Part shown: in pieces, positions 8,855 through 18,662 of the stretch
Position numbering within the stretch: the first letter of the stretch is position 1
Layout: every line of letters begins with the position of its first letter
Assembly: GCA_016711435.1 (NCBI GenBank)
Contig: JADJSY010000011.1
Location: forward strand, 124,001-188,000
Direction of reading: 5' to 3'
Source: Lewinellaceae bacterium
GTDB taxonomy: Bacteria; Bacteroidota; Bacteroidia; Chitinophagales; Saprospiraceae
Length of the DNA stretch: 64,000 nt
Notes under the pieces: generated by a model
What the model was told of the DNA's origin: nothing
The model's input: only the letters and a program-made list of their open reading frames with translations
The model's database searches: none
Translations under genes and position numbers: made by a program

Positions 8855-9143
8855 ATGTATGAAGATTTAGACAATTTACTCTTGTCTCAACTGAGGCTTG
8901 CAGCCATGTCGTACCTGATGGTGGTCAAGGAGGCCGATTTTAACACCTTGAAGGAACAAACCGGCGCGACCAGTGGCAACCTGAGCGTACAGATTAACAA
9001 ATTGCAGGAGGCCGGTTATATTCAGGTGGAAAAACCTACCGCAACAACTATCCGCTCACACTCTGCCAATTACTCCGGCAGGTATTCAGGCTTTTGAAGC
9101 CTTTTACCAGCGTTTGCAGCTATTTAAAGAAAAACCGGGGTAA
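8855..9143 (+). CDS. Winged-helix transcriptional regulator, two frameshifts
   Basis: A ~95-residue DNA-binding protein (MarR/ArsR-like winged helix). It starts MYEDLDNLLLSQLRLAAMSY, and the recognition-helix segment FNTLKEQTGATSGNLSVQIN matches a small Bacteroidota regulator family. The frame is lost after VEKP. Adding one A to the run at 9030-9034 and one at 9068-9069 restores TYRNNYPLTLCQITPAGIQA and a stop at 9141-9143. It sits 2 nt downstream of the membrane protein gene, in one operon. Given the context, it probably senses or controls that membrane protein. The two deletions look like homopolymer errors. Confidence 0.7.
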
Positions 9144-9333
9144 GCAAAGGGCAAAATTGCAAAAGGCAAAAAGCAAGGTCAACCAATTGCATTCGGTTGC
9201 GTGGGAAGGCTATCAACAAATGAATGGTCCATTCTTGACGTTACAGTGCGTTTTGCCCCCGCACATGTCCTTCTTTGTAAAGTTTATGCAACAACGATAA
9301 CTACTTAAACACGCCTTTTTTATACTTTTGGCC

Positions 9334-10338
9334 ATGCAGATTGTTTGTTTCGGAGAAATTATGCTCCGCTTATCCCCACCGGGGGCGCAACGGATGGTGC
9401 AGGCCCGGCAATTCGAAGCCGTTTACGGCGGCTCCGAGGCCAATGTTGCCGTTTCCCTGGCGCAGTTTGGCATAAAAACAGCCTACCTGACCCGCGTGCC
9501 CGATAATGAACTGGGTCAGGCGGCGTTGGCAGCAGTTGCACAACACGGGGTGGCCACCCACCTTGCCCTCAAAGGCGGCGACAGGCTGGGTATCTATTTC
9601 CTGGAACAGGGGGCAGGTCGCCGGGCCTCCAAAGTGCGCTACGACCGGGCAGGCAGCGGCATGGCAACCCTCACTCCCGGCGTGATAGACTGGCGGGCAG
9701 CGCTCGAACAGGCAACATGGCTGCATTGGTCGGGCATTACGCCGGCCCTTTCACAAGGCGCGGCCGATGCTTTGTTGGAGGGCCTGACAATTGCTAAAGA
9801 ACTGAATATCCCGATTTCCTGCGATATAAATTACCGCGCCAATCTTTGGAATTACGGAAAAAAACCGGCGGAAATTATGCCTGCCCTCCTGGCGTTTACC
9901 GATGTGTTGCTGGGCGATGAGACAGCATTCGAGGTATGCCTCGGTATTAAAAACGAGATCGACACGGCGCCTGAGGTGGTATTATCCGCCGTAAAAACTG
10001 CATTTCCCAAACTCAGCCATATTAGCATGACGCGCCGCGAGGGGTTTTCCGCTTCGCACAATAGCTACCAGGGGCTGATTTTTGACGGTCAACGCTTATT
10101 CACCTCCAAAAAATACGACCTGCCCGATATGCTCGACCGCATCGGTAGCGGCGACGCTTTTATGGCCGGGCTGATCTTTGGTTTGCAAAAGGCCGACGCA
10201 GATTTACAGGAAGTCATCGAGTTTGCCACGGCAGCAGCCGCATATAAACACTACATTTCCGGAGATTTTAACTTGTGTACGGAATCAGAGGTGCGGGCTT
10301 TGATGGAGGGAAATTTGGGTGGCCGGGTGAATCGGTAA
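9334..10338 (+). CDS. kdgK: PfkB-family sugar kinase, 2-keto-3-deoxygluconate kinase-like
   Basis: A ~334-residue ribokinase-fold enzyme that most resembles KdgK, which phosphorylates 2-keto-3-deoxygluconate for the Entner-Doudoroff or uronate pathway. The N-terminus FGEIMLRLSPPG and the substrate region YGGSEANVAVSLAQFG fit KdgK. The C-terminal PfkB signature DRIGSGDAFMAGLI holds the catalytic aspartate. ATG 9334 is chosen over the in-frame TTG at 9328. TACTTTTG (9323-9330) ends 3 nt before the ATG, so the transcript may be leaderless, but no good -33 box is seen. No partner eda or uxu gene is nearby, so the exact substrate is inferred. Confidence 0.8.
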   Translation: MQIVCFGEIMLRLSPPGAQRMVQARQFEAVYGGSEANVAVSLAQFGIKTAYLTRVPDNELGQAALAAVAQHGVATHLALKGGDRLGIYFLEQGAGRRASKVRYDRAGSGMATLTPGVIDWRAALEQATWLHWSGITPALSQGAADALLEGLTIAKELNIPISCDINYRANLWNYGKKPAEIMPALLAFTDVLLGDETAFEVCLGIKNEIDTAPEVVLSAVKTAFPKLSHISMTRREGFSASHNSYQGLIFDGQRLFTSKKYDLPDMLDRIGSGDAFMAGLIFGLQKADADLQEVIEFATAAAAYKHYISGDFNLCTESEVRALMEGNLGGRVNR

Positions 10339-10347
10339 TCAATATAC

Positions 10348-11122
10348 TTACCACTTCTCAAAAGTACCCGCAGGCGCTTCCGTCAGCACTTCGATCGGTA
10401 AAAGATTCACCTCACCCCCTACCCCGGTCGCCGGAAATCAGGATAGCGCAGTAACGTTTGTAATCGTTCCAGGGATTTATAAACTGCGGTTTTTCATCCG
10501 TAAATTTGGGAAAATACGCCCATTGTGTCACCAGCCGCGACTGTTTATCCACCCAAACATGATATTTATTGTCCGGCGTCACCCCTACTCCGGCGAAAGT
10601 CATTTGCAACAGGTCTGCCGCTGCGCCTTTCTCCGTTTTTGCTTCGCCGAGGTACCGGAGCGTCACGCCCGAATCCTTGAGTTTAAAAGGCATCAGCAGC
10701 CAGTAACTGTCGTTGATCCAGGCTCTTTTCCCCATATCCAGGTACTTGGCCAGCGTGTCCGGTTGCGTTTGTTCCACGCCGCCGATGGCTACTTTTCCTT
10801 TGCCTGTGTTGACGTTCACGATCACTTGCAGGGGGCGTTTTTTCCATTCGATGCGGCATTGCCCGGTGTATTTATCCCAAAGCAAGGTGCGCGAACCGAA
10901 AAAATTCCAGGAAATATAATGCGTTGCATCCCATGCCTGCCGGCCACCCATCGCTGCCATCACTTCATCGGCAATTGCCACGGCTTTGGCGTCGGAAGCC
11001 GCTGCGTTAAAACCCTGGGCAGGCGGATTGGCAATTTTGGGGGAACAGGCGTGGTTGAGTAAACACAAAGCGATCGAAAAGACAAGGGCTATCGGGCGGT
11101 ATGAAATGATATGGAGCAGCAT
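10348..11122 (-). CDS. Conserved lipoprotein of unknown function, frameshifted at the end
   Basis: The signal peptide ends in a lipobox at LNHAC (C26), so the protein is a lipoprotein of about 257 residues. The body carries the pattern MAAMGGRQAWDATHYISWNF and YHVWVDKQSRLVTQWAYFPK of a widespread Bacteroidota family without a known role; the fold is probably a beta-rich lipoprotein-localisation-like barrel (inference). The uninterrupted frame stops at 10412 after GDRGRG. Removing one C from the run 10415-10419 continues it as EVNLLPIEVLTEAPAGTFEK to a stop at 10348. Expected homologues end similarly. Confidence 0.7.
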
Positions 11123-11266
11123 CTATTTGTTATTTTGTAAAGATTGAATCCTAAAACAGCATTTAAAAGGTAAGGGTTGTAACAAGCATATGAGATTGTC
11201 TCTTCCGGCGTACCTTTGCCCGACAAAAATAGTCGTTTCTTTCACGCTTAGCCACACATTCCTTAC

Positions 11267-12555
11267 ATGATACCGCTCGCCGAACGGATGCGCCCGCAAA
11301 CCCTCGACACCTACGTAGGCCAACAACACCTCGTGGGCGAAGGAGCCGTGCTGCGCCAGGCCATCGAGCGCGGTAAAATACCCTCTTTTATCCTTTGGGG
11401 CCGCCCGGGGTGGGAAAAACGACTTTGGCGCAACTCATCGCCAAACTGCTGCAAAAACCTTTTTTTCAACTCTCGGCCATCAATGCCGGGGTGAAGGACA
11501 TCCGCGACGCGATTGAAAGCGCCGACAAACAAAACCTGTTTCAACAAGGGAAAGGCGCGATTCTGTTCATCGATGAAATCCACCGCTTTTCCAAAAGCCA
11601 GCAGGACGCGCTGCTCGGGGCCGTGGAAAAAGGCATCGTAACCCTCATCGGCGCTACCACGGAAAACCCGTCTTTTGAAGTGATTCCAGCCCTGCTGTCG
11701 CGCTGCCAGGTATATGTTTTAAACCACCTGACCAAAGACGAACTCATCGGCCTCGTGGATCGCGCCCTGGCAGAAGATAACATTTTAAAAACGCAGCCGC
11801 TGCAAATTTCGGAATACGATGCCTTGCTGCTCTATTCCGGCGGCGATGCCCGGCGCCTGCTGAATGCGCTGGAATTGATCGCCAACTTCGGCGCGCCCGA
11901 CCATGAACGTGGCAAACCGCTCGTTGTCACTAACAACCTGGTGCGCGAACTCATTCAGCAAAATGCCGCGCTGTACGACAAAACCGGCGAACAACACTAC
12001 GACATCATTTCCGCTTTTATCAAAAGTATGCGCGGCAGCGACCCCAATGCCGCAGTCTACTGGCTGGCACGTATGCTCGACGGCGGGGAAGACATCGAGT
12101 TTATTGCGCGGCGCATGGTCATTCTGGCCTCTGAAGATGTGGGCCTCGCCAATCCGAACGCCCTGCTGCTGGCCACTACCACAATGGATGCTATTCGTAT
12201 GATCGGTATGCCCGAAGCGCGGATTATCCTTTCCCAATGCGCCGTTTACTTAGCCACTTCCGCTAAAAGCAATGCGTCCTACCTGGCTATCAACCGCGCG
12301 ATGGCAATGGTCAAACAGACCGGAAGCCTGCCCGTACCGCTGCACCTGCGCAATGCCCCGACCCAACTGATGAAAGAACTCAACTACGGCTCGGGATACC
12401 AGTACGCCCACGACTTCCAGGGCAATTTTGTGCAGCAGGACAACCTGCCCGAAGCCATCGACGGAACCGTCCTGTATGAACCGGGCAATAATTCCACGGA
12501 AGAGCGGACAAGGGCGCAACTGAGGGAGCAGTGGAAGGGGAAGTATAAATACTAA
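11267..12555 (+). CDS. rarA: RarA/MgsA replication-associated AAA+ ATPase, frameshifted in Walker A
   Basis: RarA is a clamp-loader-like AAA+ protein acting at stalled replication forks. The N-terminus [20 protein letters not shown] is typical. The frame breaks in Walker A: adding one G to the run 11397-11400 yields [13 protein letters not shown] and a full protein of ~429 residues, the normal length. Walker B is [11 protein letters not shown], sensor 1 is GATTENPSF, and the MgsA C-terminal oligomerisation region follows. Because the gene is conserved and the break sits in a G run inside the most conserved motif, a sequencing error is the likely cause. Possible -7 box TACCTTTG at 11211-11218. 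Confidence 0.9.
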
Positions 12556-12556
12556 C

Positions 12557-12780
12557 AGTCCGAAGTCGTCAGTACGAAGTGCGAAGTCCGTAGAGTACAC
12601 CGTAGCAAGTCCGAAGTCAACAGTGCGAAGTGCGAAGTCCGTAGAGTACACCGTAGCAAGTCCGATGTCAACAGTGCGAAGTGCGAAGTCCGTAGAGTAC
12701 ACCGTTACATGTTTGAGAAACCCAAGTATGTAGCGGTGTACTCTACGGACTTCGCACTTCGCACTGTTGACTTCGGACTG
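12557..12780. repeat. Three 51-bp direct repeats plus one inverted copy
   Basis: Units beginning AGTCCGAAGTC start at 12557, 12608 and 12659, with a 51-bp period; each ends GTCCGTAGAGTACACCG. The reverse complement follows at about 12734-12780, after a small stem (TACATGTTTG / CCAAGTATGTA). Units are themselves made of GAAGTGCGAAGTCC-like submotifs. The array fills the gap between the convergent rarA and efflux adaptor genes and could act as a two-way terminator. Confidence 0.85.
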
Positions 12781-12781
12781 T

Positions 12782-13948
12782 TTATTCTTCCGCAAACTCC
12801 TCCACCTTCCCCTGCGACCACACAAAATACGCGCCCAGGCGCACCACTTTGGCGTCGGCGGGTAAAGGTGTTTCTGTGGTGAACGCCGTAAATCCGTTTT
12901 CAGAACCCTGGGTCAGTACCTTTAACGGCTTGAAAAAAGCATCGCCGTTTTGTTCGCGGTCGAACAGCAGGATATACTCTTCCAGCCCTTCCCGGACAAT
13001 TGCATCGCTTGGCAATACGGGCAAGGGCGGTGCGGCGTCGAGCGCCAGGCGGGCGTCGCAGTAAGCGCCGTCCACGAGGTTCAGACCGGCGCTGTTGTCG
13101 ATACGGGCATGTGCGCGCAAGGCATTTTTCTGTGGATCGAGCACCCGGTCGATGCTGAAAAGTGTGGCTTTCAGAGTTTTACCTGTTGCGCCGGGAAAGG
13201 AAATATCCACCTTCTGACCTGTTTTTATTTTCATAACGTCCTTTTCAAAAACGAATAAATCGGCGTGCAGGGCAGTAAAGTCAGCCATCTCACAAATAGC
13301 CGTTCCGGCCTGTACAGCACTGCCGCTGCTCAGGTGAACAGCCGTCACGACGCCATTCATCGGGGCGGTGATACGCAGTTCTGAGCGCACATTTTCGGTC
13401 GTCAGTTGTTCAGGGTCAATACCGTACAATTTGAGTTTGGCCGCCAGCATCTGGCCGGTGGTCGTTGCGGCATTCAGTTCTGCCTTCGCTTTCTGGACAT
13501 TTTTGACAGCCGTGGCATTGTCATCCTTTAGTGCATTGAAACGGGTGTATTCCGCTTGCAGAAAATGAATCCGGTCGCGGGTTTCGAGGTATTCCTGTTG
13601 CAGGTCGATCAAATCCGGTTTGCGCAGCGTGGCGATCAACTCGCCTTTGCGCACCGACTGGTTGAGCCGGACACGCAATTGTGTGATAAAGCCATCGGCT
13701 GAAGCGCTGATGACAGCCTTGTTTTCGGGCTGGATGCGCAATTCACCGGTCAGCGTCAAGACGGCATTGATTGACTTTTGCTCCACAACGCCCCAGGAAA
13801 CGCCCGCGCGTTTGATCTGGTCGGCACTGAGATGGATCAGCCCTTCGATATGCGGCCCTTCTTTCGCTGCTTCCGGTTCGGTGGTTTTGTTTTTACAGGA
13901 AATAAGCAGCAAGAGTACGGAGGAGAGAAAAAGGAGGGTATATTTCAT
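12782..13948 (-). CDS. czcB: Periplasmic adaptor (membrane fusion) subunit of a CzcCBA-type efflux system
   Basis: A 388-residue lipoprotein adaptor (lipobox LISC, C18) that joins an RND pump to an outer-membrane channel. Visible parts are the lipoyl-like half motifs (VISASADGFITQLRVRLNQS and LRITAPMNGVVTAVHLSSGS), a helical hairpin between them and a beta-barrel after residue 240. There is no His-rich metal-binding N-terminus. ATG 13948 is chosen because the earlier in-frame codons translate only a CTCACGACTCACAA array. It is the last gene of the minus-strand operon His-rich protein - pump - channel - adaptor. Gene order and pump type suggest divalent metal export. Confidence 0.85.
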   Translation of the reverse strand: MKYTLLFLSSVLLLLISCKNKTTEPEAAKEGPHIEGLIHLSADQIKRAGVSWGVVEQKSINAVLTLTGELRIQPENKAVISASADGFITQLRVRLNQSVRKGELIATLRKPDLIDLQQEYLETRDRIHFLQAEYTRFNALKDDNATAVKNVQKAKAELNAATTTGQMLAAKLKLYGIDPEQLTTENVRSELRITAPMNGVVTAVHLSSGSAVQAGTAICEMADFTALHADLFVFEKDVMKIKTGQKVDISFPGATGKTLKATLFSIDRVLDPQKNALRAHARIDNSAGLNLVDGAYCDARLALDAAPPLPVLPSDAIVREGLEEYILLFDREQNGDAFFKPLKVLTQGSENGFTAFTTETPLPADAKVVRLGAYFVWSQGKVEEFAEE

Positions 13949-14130
13949 GGTGTGAATTGTGAGTGGTGAGTCGTGAGTTGTGAGTCGTGAGAGGCTTCCC
14001 GCTTGGCGGCTTTGTTGATTTTGGTTTTGGTTTTTCAGGCCTGGAATCGTGAGTCGTGAGTTGTGAGTCGTGAGTTGTGAGTTGCAACGGTCACTGTGAG
14101 TGATTGTATACTCACGACTCACAACTCACC
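13949..14130. repeat. CTCACGACTCACAA-type arrays around a dispersed 58-bp repeat
   Basis: The 182-bp gap between channel and adaptor genes is two blocks of degenerate CACGACTCACAACT units (read on the minus strand) separated by a 58-bp segment at 13986-14043. That segment (minus strand CAGGCCTGAAAAACCAA ... GCCTCTCAC) recurs at 59485-59542 on the plus strand at roughly 80 percent identity by eye. The array ends a few bases before the adaptor ATG. Confidence 0.8.
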
Positions 14131-15357
14131 CTAAAAGAGCATTTCAATTTCCAGAATCGTCCGGTTGAGCATGTGCAAATTGTCCAGGTATTCCATTTCG
14201 ATGCGCAGTGCGCGTTCGGCCGATTGTACCCAATCGATGAAATCCGACTCACCGGCAGCATAGCGTTGAAAAGCACTGCGGCGCAGTTCTGTGGCAAATA
14301 CTTTGCCTTCCTTTTCGTAGTATTCCAGCAGGATTTCGTATTTCTCCACTTCGTGCAGCAGGTGCGCCAGTTCCATTTGCTGGCTGCGAACGGTGGCCTC
14401 CAGTTGTGCGCGGGCCGCTTCGGCAGTAGCCGCCGATGCGGAAGCGCGGGCGCGGAGGTTTTGCTGCGCCAGCGGCAACCGCACTCCGACTGCATAGCCC
14501 GGATACAAGGCGCCGTTTGCCAGGTATTGCACATTCAGTCCCGCCGTCATCTGGGGCGCCCGACGCGCTTTTTCCACGGCAATGGATGCATCAGACAATG
14601 CTACTTTCCCGGCATCCACTTGAGCAAAAGCGCCTTCGCGGATACGAGCCGTATCGGCCATGCTAAACGAGCGCCGGTTGAAAGGCGCGATCACAGGCGT
14701 CAGGACTTCGTTTTCACCCAGAAACTGGGCAAGCACTTCCCGGTCGAAGGTCGTTTCGTGGCCGATCGTCTCCAATTCGAGGCGGATACGGGCGGCCTGG
14801 TCGCGGGCAGCCAGGCGCTCGTCCGACGCCACATCGCCGTTGCGAAAGCGGCTTTCTGCAATACGTGCGGTTTGTTGATACAAACTGTCGAGCGCCACAA
14901 GCCGGTTGCGCTTTTCGTCGAGGTAACTCAAATGTTGAAAAATATCGCGCACTTCACGGCTCAACTGGTGCTGCACCAGGTTGCGTTCCGCTTCGTGCAG
15001 TCTGGACTGCTGTTCGTACAAACCGCGATTGGCACGGGTTTGACGCGCTGCGGGGAACGTTTGTGTAACCCCGAATGTCGAGGTGCCAAACATACCCAGA
15101 TCAGGGTCTGCCGCGATGTTGTGGAATACCTCTGCGGACTCCCAGTTGCGGGCTGCTCCGCTGCGCAGCACCTGCGCGCTGCGGATGGCGGCATTGGAGG
15201 AAAGCACCGCCGGATGCCGCTCCCGCACGATTTGCAGGGCCTCCGCTTCCGTGATGGTTTTTTGCCCGGATAAGGCGGCGGGCAGGCAGAGCAGGCATAT
15301 CAAAGACTTGTACAAGAGCCTTTTTATATGCGTGCCGTATGTTTGAAATAAAGTCAT
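14131..15357 (-). CDS. czcC: TolC-family outer-membrane channel of the efflux system
   Basis: A ~408-residue outer-membrane factor with a signal peptide (YKSLICLLCLPAALSG) and the two repeated helix-strand halves of TolC/CzcC proteins (ITEAEALQIVRERHPAVLSS at the start of the mature protein). ATG 15357 is preferred because the preceding in-frame codons lack any family similarity. It lies between the RND pump gene and the adaptor. With them it would form a tripartite pump crossing both membranes. Confidence 0.85.
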   Translation of the reverse strand: MTLFQTYGTHIKRLLYKSLICLLCLPAALSGQKTITEAEALQIVRERHPAVLSSNAAIRSAQVLRSGAARNWESAEVFHNIAADPDLGMFGTSTFGVTQTFPAARQTRANRGLYEQQSRLHEAERNLVQHQLSREVRDIFQHLSYLDEKRNRLVALDSLYQQTARIAESRFRNGDVASDERLAARDQAARIRLELETIGHETTFDREVLAQFLGENEVLTPVIAPFNRRSFSMADTARIREGAFAQVDAGKVALSDASIAVEKARRAPQMTAGLNVQYLANGALYPGYAVGVRLPLAQQNLRARASASAATAEAARAQLEATVRSQQMELAHLLHEVEKYEILLEYYEKEGKVFATELRRSAFQRYAAGESDFIDWVQSAERALRIEMEYLDNLHMLNRTILEIEMLF

Positions 15358-15390
15358 TTTTTTATAAGTTTGCAGAAAAAAAGTAAGTAA

Positions 15391-15468
15391 ATGACAGCAG
15401 TTACCGATAATCCCAAGCGCTACACCATCGAGGAATACCTCGAACTGGAGGAGCGCGCACGTCAAAAA
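15391..15468 (+). pseudogene. N-terminal remnant of a Uma2-family gene
   Basis: A plus-strand ATG at 15391 opens MTAVTDNPKRYTIEEYLELE followed by ERAR. This is the characteristic N-terminus of Uma2 (DUF820) proteins, which are PD-(D/E)XK nuclease-like and often ~190 residues. The similarity ends at about codon 25. The frame then runs into the 3' end of the RND pump gene on the opposite strand and stops at 15499-15501. No other part of a Uma2 gene is nearby. It is read as a decayed fragment, not a working gene. Confidence 0.6.
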
Positions 15469-18400
15469 CTACTTGCTGTCTTTAAAAAACATGGCATATA
15501 ACACTGGGAGCACAATCAGCGTCAGCAGCGTACTCGTCACCAAACCGCCGATCACCACCGTAGCCAAAGGCTGCTGCACCTCCGCTCCGGCGCCTGTCGA
15601 TAGCGCCATCGGCAAAAAGCCCAGCGACGCCACCGCCGCAGTCATCAGCACCGGACGCAGCCGCACGGAAGCGCCCAGCATGATACGCTCGTACACCTGC
15701 TTACGGCCTTCTTTTTCCAGTTCGTTGAAATAAGCGATCAGTACGATACCGTTGAGCACCGCCACTCCGAATAAGGCAATAAAACCAACGCCCGCCGAAA
15801 TGGAAAAAGGCATGTCGCGCAACCACAAGGCGAATACGCCGCCGATGGCCGACATCGGTATGGCAGAAAATATTAACAGACTCTCTTTCAGGGAGTTAAA
15901 GGCGAAATAGAGCAGAACCAGGATCAATGCCAGCGCAAGGGGAACGGCCACCGAAAGCCGGGCTTTGGCGGCCTGCAGGTTTTCAAACTGCCCGCCGTAA
16001 GTGACCACATAACCCGGTGGCAATTTCATTTTTTCAGACAAAATTTGTTGAATATCCACAATCGCGCTTTCCACGTCGCGGCCCCTGACATTGGCGCCCA
16101 CAACGATGCGGCGCTGGGCATTGTCACGGCTGATCTGGGCTGCCCCAAGGCGGTATTCCACCGTAGCCACCTCGCGGAGCGGCACAAATACGCCGTCTGC
16201 CGTTGTCACCGGCAGGTTTTGTACATCGCTCAGATCGCGGCGTTGCGGCCCGGCATTATCTAAGCGCAATACGAGGTCGAACCGGCGGCCTTCATCAAAA
16301 ACCACACCTGCCACCGCGCCTGCAAATGCCGTCCGCAAGGCGTTGTTCACATCCTTCACCTGTAAGCCATACCGCGCAAGTCGCTGATAATCATACACTA
16401 CGGCAATTTGCGGCAATCCTTCCACCTGCTCCACTTTCAGATCGACCACGCCGTTTACATCGCGGATCAGGCGACTGACTTGTTCGCCGGCAGCGGCCAG
16501 AGAATCCATGTTGGGGCCGAATATTTTCACCGCAATATCCGAACGCACCCCGGTCATCATTTCGTCGAAGCGCATTTTGATCGGCTGGGTAAATTCGAAT
16601 GCCATGCCGGGTACTTCCCGCACTTTTTCCGAGATCATTTCCACCAGTTCGTTTTTGGAGTGCGCGCGCGTCCATTTTGATTTATCCTTTAATAAAATCA
16701 GGTTGTCGGCGGTTTCCGGCGCCATCGGATCGGTCGGTATTTCTGCGGTGCCGATTTTGGAAATAACCTGCTCCACTTCATCGGGAAAATTTTCCAGGAT
16801 CACCTTTTGCGCCAGATCGTGGCTCGCGATGGTTTGGGTCAGGGAAGTACCCGGTTTGCAAAAACCGTGCATCATAATATCGCCCTCGTCGAGCGTAGGC
16901 AGGAATTCGCCGCCCAGGCGCATAAACACCACCAGCGCAAGTCCGAAAAAGCCCAGCGTCAAACCCAAAACCAGCCGTGGCGCTTGCAGGGCCAGTTTTA
17001 ACACGGGTGTATATAAATGCTGAATGCGGCCAATCAAACGGTCCGCAAAAGTGAACCGCAGGTTGATTTTACGGTTTAAAAACAACGCGGAAACTACTGG
17101 AACATAGGTCAGCGACAGGATCAGAGCACCTATCAAAGCATACGAAACCGTCAGCGCCATCGGGCGAAACATCTTGCCCTCGATGCCTTCCAGCGATAAA
17201 ATGGGCAGGTAAACGATGAGAATAATAAACACGCCGAATACGGACGAGCGAATGATGCCCTGGGCGGAAGTTTGTACACCGGCGTCCATTTCAGCACGGC
17301 TGAGTTGGACGGATGTTTCATCCCCTACCCTTTTATGTAAAGCAAAATGTCGCAGGTAGTGCAAGGTTGCTTCCACAATGATAACGGCTCCGTCGACGAT
17401 CAGGCCAAAGTCGATAGCGCCCAGCGACATCAGGTTGGCCGTCAGTCCGGTCATTTGCATCACCGTGATGGCAAACAACATCGACAGCGGAATTACGGAT
17501 GCGATGATAAACCCGGCCCGCATATTGCCGACGAGCAAAACCAGTACGAATACCACGATCAAAGCGCCTTCGATCAGGTTTGTCTGGACGGTACTGACGG
17601 TTCGGTTGACAAAGTTCTCCCGATCCAGAAAAGTGGTCACCTGAATTCCTTCGGGCAGGCTCGGCGTGATTTCCGCCAGCCGCGCTTTTACCCGGCGAAT
17701 GACCTGCGCAGCGTTTTCACCCTTGAGCATCATGACAATACCCAGCACAATTTCCCCTTCTCCGTTGTGCGACACAGCGCCGTAACGCAGCGCATGGCCC
17801 AGGCGCACGTCCGCCACATCGCCTATTTTCAAACCGCCGCCATGCGGATTTGGCTTCACCGAAATACTACGAATATCGTCTAAACTTTTGACAATCCCTT
17901 CACTGCGAATAAAATATGCTGCCGCATTTTTTTCAATATAAGCGCCGCCGGTATTTTCATTGGCCTGTTGCAGCGCGTCAAATACTTCAGCAATACTCAC
18001 CCCTGCGGCGCGGAGGCGTTCGGGCGTCACGGCCACCTCGTATTGTTGCAGGTAACCGCCAAAACTATTGATTTCAACCACTCCGGGAATGCCTGCCAAC
18101 TGCTTTTTAATGATCCAGTCCTGGATATTGCGCAGTTCCATAGCGGTGTAAAGTCCTTCATAACCGCGTTTCGGCTCGATGCGGTAATGCAAAATTTCAC
18201 CCAAACCCGTCGAGATCGGCGCCAGTTCCGGCCTGCCTGCTCCGGCAGGAATCTCCACAGTTTGTAATTTTTCATTTAAAAGCGTTCGTGCCAGGTAGAG
18301 GTCCATATCCTCCCGGAACACCACAGTGATCACGCTCAAACCGAAACGCGAAATGGAGCGCAATTCGAGTACGCCGGGCAGGTTGCGCACCGCATTTTCA

Positions 18401-18606
18401 ATCGGAGCGGTCACGTATTGTTCCACTTCCTGCGTTGCCAGCGTCGGGCACACCGTCAGCACCTGCGCCTGATTGTTGGTGATATCAGGCATGGCGTCTA
18501 TCGGCAAGCGACTGAAAGACCAAAGTCCGGCCACGACCATGCCCAGCACCAGCAGCCCGACGAGGGGTTTATTCTGAAGCGAAAAAGCAATAATTTTTTG
18601 AAACAT
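15469..18606 (-). CDS. czcA: Heavy-metal RND efflux pump, CzcA-like
   Basis: A 1045-residue inner-membrane proton antiporter of the HME-RND class. It has two sets of large periplasmic loops and about 12 membrane helices. The TM4 segment GAIDFGLIVDGAVIIVE (about residues 396-412) carries the DFG...DGA pattern of CzcA-type pumps for Co, Zn, Cd or Ni, unlike CusA-type Cu/Ag pumps. The length is standard. A TGATAAC leader element ends 1-2 nt before its ATG. Given the nearby nickel enzyme, nickel is one candidate substrate, but this is only inference. Confidence 0.9.
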   Translation of the reverse strand: MFQKIIAFSLQNKPLVGLLVLGMVVAGLWSFSRLPIDAMPDITNNQAQVLTVCPTLATQEVEQYVTAPIENAVRNLPGVLELRSISRFGLSVITVVFREDMDLYLARTLLNEKLQTVEIPAGAGRPELAPISTGLGEILHYRIEPKRGYEGLYTAMELRNIQDWIIKKQLAGIPGVVEINSFGGYLQQYEVAVTPERLRAAGVSIAEVFDALQQANENTGGAYIEKNAAAYFIRSEGIVKSLDDIRSISVKPNPHGGGLKIGDVADVRLGHALRYGAVSHNGEGEIVLGIVMMLKGENAAQVIRRVKARLAEITPSLPEGIQVTTFLDRENFVNRTVSTVQTNLIEGALIVVFVLVLLVGNMRAGFIIASVIPLSMLFAITVMQMTGLTANLMSLGAIDFGLIVDGAVIIVEATLHYLRHFALHKRVGDETSVQLSRAEMDAGVQTSAQGIIRSSVFGVFIILIVYLPILSLEGIEGKMFRPMALTVSYALIGALILSLTYVPVVSALFLNRKINLRFTFADRLIGRIQHLYTPVLKLALQAPRLVLGLTLGFFGLALVVFMRLGGEFLPTLDEGDIMMHGFCKPGTSLTQTIASHDLAQKVILENFPDEVEQVISKIGTAEIPTDPMAPETADNLILLKDKSKWTRAHSKNELVEMISEKVREVPGMAFEFTQPIKMRFDEMMTGVRSDIAVKIFGPNMDSLAAAGEQVSRLIRDVNGVVDLKVEQVEGLPQIAVVYDYQRLARYGLQVKDVNNALRTAFAGAVAGVVFDEGRRFDLVLRLDNAGPQRRDLSDVQNLPVTTADGVFVPLREVATVEYRLGAAQISRDNAQRRIVVGANVRGRDVESAIVDIQQILSEKMKLPPGYVVTYGGQFENLQAAKARLSVAVPLALALILVLLYFAFNSLKESLLIFSAIPMSAIGGVFALWLRDMPFSISAGVGFIALFGVAVLNGIVLIAYFNELEKEGRKQVYERIMLGASVRLRPVLMTAAVASLGFLPMALSTGAGAEVQQPLATVVIGGLVTSTLLTLIVLPVLYAMFFKDSK

Positions 18607-18607
18607 T

Positions 18608-18662
18608 AGTAGTTATCCGTTATTAGTTATTGGTTATCAGTGTTGATAATCAAGCGTTTGCA
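18608..18662 (-). repeat. TGATAAC leader element, copy 2
   Basis: On the minus strand: GCTTGATTATCAACACTGAT, then ACCAATAACTAATAACGGAT units, ending directly before the czcA ATG at 18606. The core dyad TTATCA-ACAC-TGATAA is intact. Confidence 0.85.

Noticed and set aside
9323..9330. Firm leaderless promoter for the sugar kinase
   Set aside because: The -7 match is good but no -33 element is at the right distance, so it is only mentioned in the gene entry.
12557..12780. Possible CRISPR array (three 51-bp units)
   Set aside because: Units are contiguous with no unique spacers, one copy is inverted, and no cas genes are near.
14104..15273. 389-residue plus-strand open frame opposite the outer-membrane channel gene
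   Set aside because: The real gene has a signal peptide and TolC-family pattern on the minus strand; the plus-strand text has no family features.
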